Below, piece by piece: positions 55,841-64,000 of a DNA stretch of 64,000 nt. The position numbers and the translations under genes are program-made. Source of the stretch: a virus; the IMG/VR virus record IMGVR_UViG_3300045740_000163, positions 1 through 64,000 of that record. One strand, written 5' to 3'. Numbering within the stretch: position 1 is the first letter of the stretch; every line of letters starts with the position of its first letter. A model generated the notes under the pieces. It was given only the letters and a program-made list of their open reading frames with translations. It did no database searches and was not told the origin of the DNA.

Positions 55841-58612
55841 ATGAAGTTCATTTGCTCTGTAAACCTTGGGGTCGCGTCTCATCTCGACCCGATCCAGGGC
55901 AAAATCGCGAGCGGCGGTAACTTTGCTGCCTTTAACTCGGGCTGGGATGCTGTCGAATACGAAACAACAGAGCTAGCTGATGTTTTAGGAAAACAAGCTG
56001 GCTTATGTGCGTGGCACCTTCAGGATGGAAAAAGACAAAAGAACACAACAGGAGTAATTAAAGCTGGCCTAATTATTGTCGATATTGATAACCAAGCGGA
56101 TCACAAAGACGAACAGGGAAACAAAGTACAAAAGCAAGAACTAACAGTAGAGCAGGCGCTTGATTTAGATATATGTAAAAAGTATTTAACGCTTGGCTAT
56201 TACTCTCCATCTACCACGGAAAAGTGGCCTCGCTTTCGATTGGTATTTGGTTTAGAAACAACGGTCATCAATCCAAGTTTCTACCAATGGTTCTGTAAAC
56301 AGATCTACGCACAGATACCAGGATCTGACGTCCGTGCGACAACAATCCCAAATCTCTTCTACGGACCGAGGGGACCGGAAGAAATCTTTGCGCAACCAGG
56401 GCGCTTTATCCCTACCGAGAAAATTAACGAAGCCATTCGGGCTTTTGCCTCCCTACCTGTCGATGAGACGGACGCTGGGGGAGACCCTTCGGAGTTTTTA
56501 AACCAGGTAACCATTCGTCAAAACGGAATGGACTTGGTTCGACTGGTATCGAACACCGTCCGTTCGGTGCTCAATGGCGACGAAGTCGGAGACCGCAGCT
56601 CCACAATGGCTGCAGTATTTAAAGAACTGCTGGGCTGGTCCAATTGGTGTCACAAGCATGGAGTGGCTCTAAACACGTCACCATTGACTGTGGCACGTGA
56701 TGCGTTCTATAATATCTATGGTTACCCGCACGACATCGATGGAAAGTTTGACCGGATCCTGAATTCCATCAGGAATCCCGAGGAGCTGCAGCCTGCAGTG
56801 TCATTAGCTTCAGAGCTGGGAGAGCTCGGTACCTGGAAAAAGATCCGACGAATCAGCCGCTCTGTCTTTGACACCCACGCCTCGGCAGAGGTAAAGGAAG
56901 CTCTCGAACAAGCCAAGCGAGATGCAGCTGTAAACGCTGTGCTCGACATGTCTGAATTTGATCTCAGCTCTCCGGAGCCTGAAGTATCTACATCAAAACC
57001 CAAATTAAAAGCAAAAACTAAAGAGATGGACGTTCCTTCCACACCGACTCAGCTTGTAAATCTTCAAGGCAGTGCAAAAAGCCGAGAGTTTTCGGAGAAC
57101 GATGTTGCTGACATTATTGTCACTAACCAGGGTGACCAGTTTATTTACGATAGTTACTTAGATCAATTTTATCATTATGATGAAGACCAAGATATTTGGT
57201 ATCACCAAGATGAACAACATATCAAGCGACGCATAGTCAAAGCTCTCGACTCATTTGTGACTGCTGGTGTGCTAGCTAAGTACAACGCAGCCATGATTAA
57301 TAGTGTCTTTTCGATCCTCAAAGCCAAATTGCTGAAATCGGCAGACGGTGGTCGCCGCAGCATATGGACAAAGTCTCGTGGTTGTATTCCTTTTAAGAAC
57401 GGTGTTCTCGATACAACGACTCTTGAGTTTGAACCAGGTCAACATAAAGAACTTTATCTACGTCACAAACTTCCATACGATTACGACGCTAAAGCTCAGT
57501 GCCCTGAGTTCATGCGGTGGATTACTTCTGCACTAGATAAAGGACAGGAGATACTGATTCAAGCTTTCGCTAGGGCTCTACTTACTGGTTACACCGCAGG
57601 TGAGAGGTTCTTGCACCTTGTAGGTCCGGGTGGTACGGGCAAATCGACGATGCAGCAACTGATGGTAGCTCTCGCCGGTTTCCACGGAACCCACACGTCG
57701 AGCTTGGAAGTCATAGAGACAAACAAATTTGAGAGCTACAACCTGATTGGCAAGAAACTTCTTCTGCTGACAGATGAATCGAACTACAACCGTCGTATGG
57801 ACGTGTTGAAAAAACTGACGTCTGCATCAGATACTCTGCGTGCTGAACGTAAGTATGGCAAGGAAATTATTAGTTTCAAACCAGAATGTTTAGTGTGTAT
57901 CGCAAGTAACGAGCATATTACTTCAAATGACTCCAGCAGCGGTCTAGAGCGTCGTCGTCTGACGATTGTGATGGACAAAGTCGTTGAACCGAGCCTGCGC
58001 AAAGAACTGATCAGTGTTTTCGATGATCACATCGAAGGAGCTTTTGTGCCTGAGATGAGCGGCATCGTGACCTGGGCGCTCAGTATGGACTATGCAACGA
58101 TGAAAGATGTACTTGCCAATCCAACTAAGCACGTTCCTTCCCTAAACCGCACAAACATCGAAGCTCTTTTGTTCAATAATCAGTTTGTGGCGTGGCTCCA
58201 CGACTGCTGCTTGTATGCACCTAACAGTGTCACGCCGGTAGGCCAAGGAGCACGAAAACCAAACACAGACGAAGCCGAAAAAGGAATGTATGTAGCTAAT
58301 GCTTACGGTGCTTTGTATCCTAGTTATGCAAACTTCTGTAAATCGTGTGGGTACAAACCTGCTGCGAAACATCGTTTCGTAGAACGTACCAAAGAAGCTA
58401 TGGTAAACATCTTGAAATTACCGAATGTAAAAATAGTGTTGAATGATGGTATTGCCGGCATCAAAGGGCTGCGGATCAAAGCATATGACTTACAATCCGA
58501 CCGTGCAGCAAAAGGTCCTGATCGCCTGCCTAGTCCGGTGGAATTCGCTCAGGACATGAACAGCAACCGTTGGGATTCAGCTTTCCAAAAACATGATCCG
58601 GTTAAACCCTAA
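55841..58612 (+). CDS. Primase-helicase (AEP primase plus D5-like SF3 helicase)
   Basis: 923 residues. N-terminal primase region with IIVDIDN (about 77-83) as the acidic catalytic motif, LGYYSPSTTEKWPRFRLVFG following, and YGPRGPEE. The middle is helical. The C-terminal D5/poxvirus-type helicase has FIYDSYLDQFYHYDEDQDIW, IPFKNGVLDT, then Walker A GPGGTGKST (about 595-603), LLLLTDES as Walker B and CLVCIASNE as motif C. It is the replicative initiator of this phage. Confidence 0.85.
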   Translation: MKFICSVNLGVASHLDPIQGKIASGGNFAAFNSGWDAVEYETTELADVLGKQAGLCAWHLQDGKRQKNTTGVIKAGLIIVDIDNQADHKDEQGNKVQKQELTVEQALDLDICKKYLTLGYYSPSTTEKWPRFRLVFGLETTVINPSFYQWFCKQIYAQIPGSDVRATTIPNLFYGPRGPEEIFAQPGRFIPTEKINEAIRAFASLPVDETDAGGDPSEFLNQVTIRQNGMDLVRLVSNTVRSVLNGDEVGDRSSTMAAVFKELLGWSNWCHKHGVALNTSPLTVARDAFYNIYGYPHDIDGKFDRILNSIRNPEELQPAVSLASELGELGTWKKIRRISRSVFDTHASAEVKEALEQAKRDAAVNAVLDMSEFDLSSPEPEVSTSKPKLKAKTKEMDVPSTPTQLVNLQGSAKSREFSENDVADIIVTNQGDQFIYDSYLDQFYHYDEDQDIWYHQDEQHIKRRIVKALDSFVTAGVLAKYNAAMINSVFSILKAKLLKSADGGRRSIWTKSRGCIPFKNGVLDTTTLEFEPGQHKELYLRHKLPYDYDAKAQCPEFMRWITSALDKGQEILIQAFARALLTGYTAGERFLHLVGPGGTGKSTMQQLMVALAGFHGTHTSSLEVIETNKFESYNLIGKKLLLLTDESNYNRRMDVLKKLTSASDTLRAERKYGKEIISFKPECLVCIASNEHITSNDSSSGLERRRLTIVMDKVVEPSLRKELISVFDDHIEGAFVPEMSGIVTWALSMDYATMKDVLANPTKHVPSLNRTNIEALLFNNQFVAWLHDCCLYAPNSVTPVGQGARKPNTDEAEKGMYVANAYGALYPSYANFCKSCGYKPAAKHRFVERTKEAMVNILKLPNVKIVLNDGIAGIKGLRIKAYDLQSDRAAKGPDRLPSPVEFAQDMNSNRWDSAFQKHDPVKP

Positions 58613-59168
58613 TTTGACCCTGGCAGTGGTTGCTTCCGCTGCCGTAGGCGTCGCCACAGCGATCACGGCTCCTCAGTTTGTAGGGGCATCTCTAGCCTTC
58701 GCTGGCGGTCTGATAGGTGGTGCTGGTATTGGACGTGAGCGTGCTTTGCGTCAAAAGCAAAACGAAGAGGCAGCTACCCGCGTAACCTCCTGCTTCGCTG
58801 CTCTCTACGAAGCAAATAGAGGGATCATCGATCCGATGCAGCTCGGAGTTCTTGCAAATATTCCGGGAGAACGAGCTCACGCTTTCCTGACCGGTTTAGC
58901 AGAGACAACAAACGGGCAGAAAATTACTGTTGCTCAGGGAGCAGGTGTCGTCTTTGCGTTTCCGCATTCGCAATCGGCCTTAGACGAATTAACTGTCAAT
59001 GCTCGCAATTGGGCTGAAGCGCAAACTCAGCAATTGAGCGCTGAGTTAGATCAACACAAACAAGCTCTTCAGTATCTTCAACTACAGCAAGCTGCTGCTG
59101 CAATGCCTAAAACACCTGCTCCTCGCATGGAGCCAAGTCCTTGGGAGAACGTCGCTCCGCCCGCTTAG
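58593..59168 (+). CDS. Membrane protein with helical tail
   Basis: 191 residues: a hydrophobic N-terminal region with two segments (LTLAVVASAAVGVATAITAP and VGASLAFAGGLIGGAGIG) then a helical domain with a Gln-rich coiled coil (AQTQQLSAELDQHKQALQYL). Overlaps the helicase gene by 20 bp. Could tether replication to the membrane; inference. Confidence 0.55.
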   Translation: MIRLNPNLTLAVVASAAVGVATAITAPQFVGASLAFAGGLIGGAGIGRERALRQKQNEEAATRVTSCFAALYEANRGIIDPMQLGVLANIPGERAHAFLTGLAETTNGQKITVAQGAGVVFAFPHSQSALDELTVNARNWAEAQTQQLSAELDQHKQALQYLQLQQAAAAMPKTPAPRMEPSPWENVAPPA

Positions 59169-59187
59169 TCATTACCACTAATCACCC

Positions 59188-59550
59188 ATGACACAGCAAC
59201 ACCCCATCACCCCACCACCGGAGCTGGTGCAGCAGTGGGACTGCGAATGGAGGGAGCAGCAAAACGCCCCAGTTATCGGCTGGTCGGCCAATCTTCTTGC
59301 CTATGTCGCTGCTCGCGCCGCACAATGGGGCGCCGACCAGGAACTGGAGGCGTGTTGTGAGTGGCTTCACTGGCAAAACCTGGCCACACATCCCGAACTG
59401 ATCCCTTCGCTCCGCGCCGCCCGCCGCCCCAAGGCACCGAGCTTGAAGGAACAGGCGCTTGAGATGCTTGAGAACGCTTGGGAAGGTGGGCACGTCAACA
59501 ACAACGCCGCCCAAACCATCCGCCGCGCCCTGGAGGCTCTCAATGACTGA
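59188..59550 (+). CDS. GC-rich island protein 1
   Basis: 120 residues: PPPELVQQWDCEWREQQNAP then a helix YVAARAAQWGADQELEACCE and a C-terminal helix (LEMLENAWEGGHVNNNAAQT-like). Related to the 60025-60300 protein (shared Q-W-x-x-E-W ... A-A-x-A-A-x-W-G-A). I recall similar proteins in cyanophages and marine or freshwater Synechococcus. Confidence 0.6.
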   Translation: MTQQHPITPPPELVQQWDCEWREQQNAPVIGWSANLLAYVAARAAQWGADQELEACCEWLHWQNLATHPELIPSLRAARRPKAPSLKEQALEMLENAWEGGHVNNNAAQTIRRALEALND

Positions 59551-60028
59551 TTACAAAGCAACGTCCGATCAGTGGAATCAAGTTCAGCGATGTGCCGATG
59601 TAGTTGGCAGCTCTGATTGCTCTGCAATTCTTGAACTCCGCGCCAGGATCGAGATACTAGAGGCTGCAGCTAACAAGCACATCGTCGAAACCAATTCCAA
59701 CATCGTGGCCTTGGCGAGCCGCGTCGAAGCGCTGGAGGCTGTCAAGCGCCCAGCATCAAAGGTCTACGAGATCAGCGAGCCGCTGAAGTTGACGCCTGAG
59801 CAGGCGCAACAGGTCAGGGATCTGCTCGCACCCAACTCCAAGCCAATTCCTAATTCCTCCCAAATTAGGAGTTCGCTGGTGGAGCGGGTGCAGGGCGCGA
59901 TCCACGATGTGGAGTTCCCACACGGCGACGACGAAGCCCGCGCCGCGATCCGCGAGGTGGCGGCGTGGTTGGACGAAAACACCGGCGGTGACGCCGCCTG
60001 GATGCTGACGCAGGAGGCCAAGCGATGA
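59543..60028 (+). CDS. GC-rich island protein 2, coiled coil
   Basis: 161 residues from ATG 59543, which overlaps the upstream stop (ATGACTGA). A coiled coil (LELRARIEILEAAANKHIVE) is followed by LTPEQAQQVRDLLAP and a C-terminal module DDEARAAIREVAAWLDENTG, AWMLTQEAKR. Modules of this kind are common in cyanobacterial phage islands. Confidence 0.6.
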   Translation: MTDYKATSDQWNQVQRCADVVGSSDCSAILELRARIEILEAAANKHIVETNSNIVALASRVEALEAVKRPASKVYEISEPLKLTPEQAQQVRDLLAPNSKPIPNSSQIRSSLVERVQGAIHDVEFPHGDDEARAAIREVAAWLDENTGGDAAWMLTQEAKR

Positions 60029-60300
60029 CACGCCTACTTTCACCACCCGCCAAAATCATCCGCCAGTGGGAAGCCGAATGGGACACCAACGGTGCCGCCC
60101 ATTGCGACAGCGTTCTCTACATCGCCGCCAAAGCTGCAACCTGGGGCGCGAAGGCTGCCATTGAGTGCGCTCTCAGGGACACCGCTTCATGCCACTGGCG
60201 CGTTGCTGATGGCCCTGAAGATGGAGTGCAACTGGTGCGTGCCAGTGATCTGGTGGCTTGGGCTGCTGCCATCGGCAAGCGTTATGAGGTTGAAGAATGA
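60025..60300 (+). CDS. GC-rich island protein 3, paralogue of protein 1
   Basis: 91 residues: PPAKIIRQWEAEWDTNGAAH, YIAAKAATWGAKAAIECAL, resembling 59188-59550. ATGA overlaps at both ends show a co-translated chain. Function unknown. Confidence 0.6.
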   Translation: MTRLLSPPAKIIRQWEAEWDTNGAAHCDSVLYIAAKAATWGAKAAIECALRDTASCHWRVADGPEDGVQLVRASDLVAWAAAIGKRYEVEE

Positions 60301-60530
60301 CTGACCTATCACCCGCCGCGCAGGCGGTGCTGGATGCCGTTGAAGACGACTGCATACACCCCACAGACTTGCACCATATTGCCGCCGCCGCCCTGCGAGC
60401 TGCTGCGGATCAGGTGGTGCCAGAAATGGTCAACGCTGTTGGCGACGAACACGACAACGCCCGCCGTGAGCAGTGGATTCGCATTCGGCGCAAATTCCTT
60501 GCCATCGCTGACGAACTAGAAAACCAATGA
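60297..60530 (+). CDS. GC-rich island protein 4
   Basis: 77 residues: LSPAAQAVLDAVEDD, IAAAALRAAADQVVPEMVNA, FLAIADELENQ. A tandem paralogue of the next gene, sharing both ends of the protein. Confidence 0.6.
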   Translation: MTDLSPAAQAVLDAVEDDCIHPTDLHHIAAAALRAAADQVVPEMVNAVGDEHDNARREQWIRIRRKFLAIADELENQ

Positions 60531-60763
60531 CTGAACTCTCACCCGCTGCGCAGGCGGTACTGGATGCTGCCAACGGCGCTCAATGTTATGGTCCTGACGA
60601 CTGCCTCAATGAATCTCGCTGGATTGCTGCTGCCGCCCTGCGGGCCGCTGCAGATCAGGTGGTTCCAGCACTACGTCTTCCGTATGATTCTTGCTGTGAT
60701 GTAAGTGCATCAGCAATACGAGCCGAACTTCTGGCCATTGCTATTGAACTTGAAACCCAGTAG
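60527..60763 (+). CDS. GC-rich island protein 5, tandem paralogue of 4
   Basis: 78 residues: LSPAAQAVLDAANGAQCYGP, then AAALRAAADQVVPALRLPYD and ELLAIAIELETQ. Start, core and end match 60297-60530 while the middle differs, so the pair arose by duplication. Convergent with ThyX. Confidence 0.6.
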   Translation: MTELSPAAQAVLDAANGAQCYGPDDCLNESRWIAAAALRAAADQVVPALRLPYDSCCDVSASAIRAELLAIAIELETQ

Positions 60764-60772
60764 TCACCTTCA

Positions 60773-61471
60773 CTACTGCGGCAGGTAGCGAATAAAATCC
60801 CAACCTTTAAGAGAAGGATCTTCCGATTCTTTAACAGCTTTAACAACAGTTGGAAGCTCGCGGGCGAGACGATACCCAATCGAACGCGCAATCTCACGAT
60901 GCTCTTTTTGTGTGTCGTCCTTGCCTCTTAACCCAACATAATGAATAAAACTACGAACTGTGCCGCTCATGTGCATACGAGTCGGTGTATATAACGGAAG
61001 AATATTCCTTGCGCATTCACGAGCCACGCCTGCCTGAAGCATCTCGTCGTAAAGACCTTGAATCTGACTGTCGACAATCTCCAGCCTTTCCCAGAAAGAT
61101 TCACACATGTAAGTCGGCAGACGGTCGACACTGCTCTGCCGATTCTTCTGAGCTTGAAAACGAAGCTCAAACTGATAAGGTTTTTCCTCTAGGTCGAGTG
61201 TTTCGCTAGGTGCGCAATACCTCTGCGACAGTTCCTGAAATACGAAACTCCGATGCCTAAGAATTTGAGGAGAAATAGCCCGTGTCGTTGATATCTCAAA
61301 GCTCGCAGAAGCCTGCTCGAAGACACTCCAGTGTGCGTGCTTAATACAATAAGTTAGAAGCTTCTCGTACTCGTCACGATCAGGATCTTTTGTGGAGACC
61401 CTGGCATGTCTAGCAATTACTTTTTCCGCATCTGGTGTAATCCAATCTAACTGAGCTGTATGCAGTTGCAT
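60773..61471 (-). CDS. thyX: Flavin-dependent thymidylate synthase
   Basis: 232 residues. The ThyX signature RHRSFVFQELSQRY is at 72-85, with upstream HWSVFEQASASFEIS and downstream RECARNILPLYTPTRMHMSG and FIHYVGLR. The usual RHRxxS variation (V at the third x-position) is seen in cyanophage forms, as I recall. It makes dTMP from dUMP with FAD and folate, complementing the dCTP deaminase at 40909. Confidence 0.92.
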   Translation of the reverse strand: MQLHTAQLDWITPDAEKVIARHARVSTKDPDRDEYEKLLTYCIKHAHWSVFEQASASFEISTTRAISPQILRHRSFVFQELSQRYCAPSETLDLEEKPYQFELRFQAQKNRQSSVDRLPTYMCESFWERLEIVDSQIQGLYDEMLQAGVARECARNILPLYTPTRMHMSGTVRSFIHYVGLRGKDDTQKEHREIARSIGYRLARELPTVVKAVKESEDPSLKGWDFIRYLPQ

Positions 61472-61480
61472 AAAATTAAA

Positions 61481-62068
61481 TTAGGGTAAGCTAGAAGCGA
61501 AAGAGTTTAATTCAACAATATTAGGCTCATACGCTTCTTCTGGCCACAAATCAATAACGGCTTTGTTACGAGCAGCCGCAGCTTCTTGTATGGTTTCGTA
61601 ATATCCCAAATTTTTAGGCGTACCTTCAATCGTTATCTGCGCTATCCATTTTGACCGCTTACTATTCCAGTGAACTCCTTTCACGCCAGAAGTATTATTT
61701 TTACGCAGTCCTTGATTTTTCTGTGTAAGGCCCACGGTGTCTTTTCGTAAATTGGATACTGTATTGTTTAAACTATTCCTGTCTATGTGGTCGATCTGAT
61801 GAGGGTAAGGATCTTCCCCATAAGCTAAAAGATAAATAACTCTAGAAGCTAGAAATCTTTTTTTGTCGATTACGACACCCCAAACACACCTACCGTCAGA
61901 ACGTCTGGATATAGAGCCAGTCCACTCATCTTGCTTTGCATTGTTCGCTCGGGTGATTTTATTTTTTAACCCACTCTGCGTATTCAATTTATTAATATCC
62001 GGAGATTCTATATAAAATAACTTGTTTACATAATCAACATCAAAAGGAAGCGGTTTAATAACAGCCAT
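61481..62068 (-). CDS. HNH endonuclease with AP2 domain
   Basis: 195 residues from ATG 62068. HNH core PHQIDHIDRNSLNNTVSNLR (about 96-115) followed by an AP2 DNA-binding domain (SGVKGVHWNSKRSKWIAQIT, then LGYYETIQEAAAARNKAV). This pair is the standard free-standing mobile endonuclease. It is next to thyX, a common insertion neighbourhood for homing endonucleases. Confidence 0.9.
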   Translation of the reverse strand: MAVIKPLPFDVDYVNKLFYIESPDINKLNTQSGLKNKITRANNAKQDEWTGSISRRSDGRCVWGVVIDKKRFLASRVIYLLAYGEDPYPHQIDHIDRNSLNNTVSNLRKDTVGLTQKNQGLRKNNTSGVKGVHWNSKRSKWIAQITIEGTPKNLGYYETIQEAAAARNKAVIDLWPEEAYEPNIVELNSFASSLP

Positions 62069-62107
62069 GCTTGTTATCACACACCTAGCGACTATAACAG
62101 CTTTTCT

Positions 62108-62248
62108 CTAAGATTTTGGGAACGTCTGCTGATACCGCAATCTAGCAGTGATCTCACTCGGATTCGACACCATTCGAGCAAGGTCTGCAGGACCGAAGCC
62201 AAGCTTCATACCAGCCATGCGCATGTTATCGGTTTCGCGGTGCATCAT
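62108..62248 (-). CDS. 46-residue late protein
   Basis: MHRETDNMRMAGMKLGFGPA then LARMVSNPSEITARLRYQQT. The start overlaps the upstream stop (ATGA), so it is coupled to the 62245-62760 gene. Possible small virion component. Confidence 0.55.
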   Translation of the reverse strand: MMHRETDNMRMAGMKLGFGPADLARMVSNPSEITARLRYQQTFPKS

Positions 62249-62760
62249 TTGAGAGGCTTTGCAGGAAGCTGAAGAGGCAACATGCCCGGAGTGTTGTAAT
62301 TTTGAATCATGGTCGCTGCAGACAGGTCTGGAGCGTTCAAGAAATTCTGATTAAGAGACGTTGTAAGAATTTTGAGCTGATTACGAAGCTCAGGATTCAG
62401 CGTATTTTGAGTTTTGACTAAGTACTCACCTTTGCTCATGTCCGCAGCGCGGTCAGGAATCACGAGCTGATCGCGGTGGTTGTAGCCAGCAGGCCCTGTC
62501 AACTGCTGGCTCGGAACGATATTCCCAGGCTGCATGTCGGTGGGTCCCACGGCCTCCCGAGTGTGCTCACCCCGATCAACTTGATATTGCGAGTAGATGC
62601 GATTGATATTATCGAGTTGAGTAGCTCGATTAAGTTCAATCATCTCAGGAGTGTTCTGGTACAACGCCGGAACACCAGTAGCCAAGCTACCAAGAGGCTT
62701 AACGCGCTCAGCTGAAGGGCCTAAGCCACCAGGGCGCTGCAGGAAGTTAGAGCCAGTCAT
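62245..62760 (-). CDS. Virion-like protein, unknown
   Basis: 171 residues rich in Asn, Gln, Pro, Leu, with LNRATQLDNINRIYSQYQVD and a disordered end. Gly/Pro-rich start. It matches the late-gene style. Function unknown. Confidence 0.55.
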   Translation of the reverse strand: MTGSNFLQRPGGLGPSAERVKPLGSLATGVPALYQNTPEMIELNRATQLDNINRIYSQYQVDRGEHTREAVGPTDMQPGNIVPSQQLTGPAGYNHRDQLVIPDRAADMSKGEYLVKTQNTLNPELRNQLKILTTSLNQNFLNAPDLSAATMIQNYNTPGMLPLQLPAKPLK

Positions 62761-62774
62761 AGTTTTATCTTAGC

Positions 62775-63008
62775 TCAATCAGGGTTTCTGGTTCGATTTC
62801 GTGAGGCATCAATAGCCCTTAGATTTGAAGGACTGTTGTTATGAGGGTTGCCATCCTTATGGTCGACATCCTTACCATCACCCTTATGGACGCGACCTTC
62901 GCGCATCATATATCTCCTCGCTTTATTTCTAGCTGCACGACGTTTTTTCACCTTTTCGGTGCCGTCGTAATTCTCGTATTCTTTCTCGTAATCTCTCTTA
63001 TACGCCAT
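62775..63008 (-). CDS. Short HNH protein
   Basis: 77 residues: a Lys/Arg-rich helix (GTEKVKKRRAARNKARRYMM) then GDGKDVDHKDGNPHNNSPSN and LRAIDASRNRTRN. The D-H...N-x-x-N-L core is that of phage HNH proteins that assist DNA packaging or act as small nucleases. Confidence 0.75.
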   Translation of the reverse strand: MAYKRDYEKEYENYDGTEKVKKRRAARNKARRYMMREGRVHKGDGKDVDHKDGNPHNNSPSNLRAIDASRNRTRNPD

Positions 63009-63023
63009 CAGCTCACTAAGTTT

Positions 63024-63257
63024 TTACAATTCTAATCCAGCTTTAAACAGATCCTCGACGGCATATCCACGGTGGGTCACCAAGTGACGTGCAAAATCAG
63101 CCAAGTCTGCTTGGAACCGCTGAAACAGTCCCGTGTAGCAGCCATTGCCAGGAGCATAAAACTCATACAAAGCATCTAAAAAGAAAGCTTTGCTCTGCTC
63201 ATCATCAACGCTCCAATTATCAAGGATCGTCTGATAGTCAAACTCGACAGACGCCAT
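63024..63257 (-). CDS. Small acidic protein
   Basis: 77 residues, helical and acidic (LDNWSVDDEQSKAFFLDALY; LFQRFQADLADFARHLVTH). Located between the HNH gene and the C39 peptidase. Function unknown. Confidence 0.55.
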   Translation of the reverse strand: MASVEFDYQTILDNWSVDDEQSKAFFLDALYEFYAPGNGCYTGLFQRFQADLADFARHLVTHRGYAVEDLFKAGLEL

Positions 63258-63286
63258 AAGAGATTGGCAAGGGTTCGTACTCTAGC

Positions 63287-64000
63287 TCACTTGGCCAAGA
63301 TGACCCATCCCGACTTGGGTCCTTCAACCAAGAACCTCGGTCCTAGATTCTTTTTCGAGTACAAACGATATTTACCATCAGTAGACACGTAACCGCCGTT
63401 AACAAGATCCATCTCACCGAAGGGATCGTGAACCCAAAGCTTCGACTTATCAGCGGTGATGCCCACGCAGCAAATCCAGTGGCCTCCACCTGTTGGCCGT
63501 GACACCGGGCCCTTGTGAAGCACGCCCATAGGAACAGGAATTCCCTGTTTCAATTGCGACTCAATCAGAGCCCAATCGGCGTTCTGTACAAACTGTGCAT
63601 CAACGCCAAAGTGCTTCAATGCTTTAAGCTGAGCAGAAGCTTCTGTGGTGTCACCAAACCTATACACCTCTTTAATATATTCATCGTCACTACTAATAGC
63701 GTCAGGCTCCAGGCTCTCTAAGAGCATCGCACAGCTGCTGCTAAAGCAGGTGCGCATGGGATCTTTGCTGTTATCCCGCTGCGAGAAATAAGGAACAATA
63801 AGCTTGATCTCCCCATCAGGCTTAGGGGGATTCTCTTGCGTTTCCACATCGTTGATGATCTTCCAGTGATCTGGGAAAATCCACCACTCTTGATCAGGAC
63901 GTTGCTCTAGGAAAACTCGCTGATGAGACTCGCCCGCATACATCCTCAGTTCGATCCACTGCCACGCGCTGCCTTTGGGGACAAACAGCTTCTCCTCAGC
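63287..64000 (-). CDS. C39-type papain-like peptidase, cut by the window edge
   Basis: The minus-strand frame is open to the last base; residues before the internal Met (EKLFVPKGSAWQWIELR) read as normal protein, so the true start is outside. The catalytic domain has Cys in RTCFSSSCAMLLE, His in GGGHWICCVGI and Asp in LWVHDPFG, the C39_2 triad. In late phage blocks such domains cut peptidoglycan peptides or prohead proteins. It is probably the C-terminal domain of a larger virion protein. Confidence 0.75.
   Translation of the reverse strand, partial: AEEKLFVPKGSAWQWIELRMYAGESHQRVFLEQRPDQEWWIFPDHWKIINDVETQENPPKPDGEIKLIVPYFSQRDNSKDPMRTCFSSSCAMLLESLEPDAISSDDEYIKEVYRFGDTTEASAQLKALKHFGVDAQFVQNADWALIESQLKQGIPVPMGVLHKGPVSRPTGGGHWICCVGITADKSKLWVHDPFGEMDLVNGGYVSTDGKYRLYSKKNLGPRFLVEGPKSGWVILAK

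Noticed and set aside
1-64000. Integrated prophage or tycheposon-like element
   Set aside because: No integrase, attachment duplication next to the tRNAs or host chromosomal genes is visible in the window.

Overview
The window is part of a double-stranded DNA phage genome, most likely a cyanophage of a freshwater cyanobacterium. Evidence for a phage: an ordered packaging and head module on the minus strand (terminase large subunit, portal, scaffold-like protein, major capsid protein), a replication block on the plus strand (PolA-type polymerase, primase-helicase, ssDNA-binding-like proteins, PD-(D/E)XK nuclease, dCTP deaminase, ThyX), free-standing HNH endonucleases, tRNAs and very dense gene packing. 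Evidence for a cyanobacterial host: an NblA-like phycobilisome-degradation protein at 53844-54077, a DUF4278-like protein at 27983-28144, DUF3310, and several small proteins of a kind I associate with cyanophages. No integrase is visible. Both window ends cut through genes, and no tail tube, tape measure or tail fibre is recognisable, so the genome must extend beyond the window.

Layout. About 1-30.8 kb and 60.8-64 kb form the late block, mostly minus strand. From high to low coordinate it holds low-complexity virion-like proteins (28471-30834 down to 16906), TerL (13003), glycosyltransferases, portal (7974), scaffold-like (7550), major capsid protein (4937), a second abundant-looking virion protein (4044), and head or neck proteins down to 87. 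Plus-strand insertions in this block are an HNH endonuclease (3494), a holin-like gene (7002), a GT4 glycosyltransferase with a beta-propeller sugar enzyme (14576-16830), and a methyltransferase with a small cysteine protein (22317-23242). At least four intrinsic terminators serve the minus strand here.

About 31.4-32.75 kb is a protein-free boundary. It has a tRNA-Met, a 62-bp perfectly alternating purine-pyrimidine tract with strong Z-DNA potential, and about 0.9 kb of sequence packed with hairpins, GNRA-capped stems and long-range helices. I interpret this as a candidate giant structured noncoding RNA of the GOLLD/ROOL kind. It is the best candidate for an undescribed system in the window.

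About 32.8-60.8 kb is the early and middle block on the plus strand. It holds roughly 25 tiny ORFs in overlapping chains (32.8-40.6 kb), a lysis or cell-wall set (SH3 protein, membrane-anchored Pro-rich protein, L,D-transpeptidase-like enzyme), and MarR and dCTP deaminase genes. These are followed by a DUF3150-like / MoxR AAA+ / VWA module (41.7-46.2 kb), DNA replication genes (47.6-58.6 kb) and a GC-rich tandem-paralogue island (59.2-60.8 kb). The window then returns to minus-strand genes with ThyX, an HNH/AP2 endonuclease, virion-like proteins and a C39-type peptidase cut by the window edge.

Gene calls come from reading frames, start and stop overlaps and recognised motifs. No database search was possible, so family names are recognition by eye.
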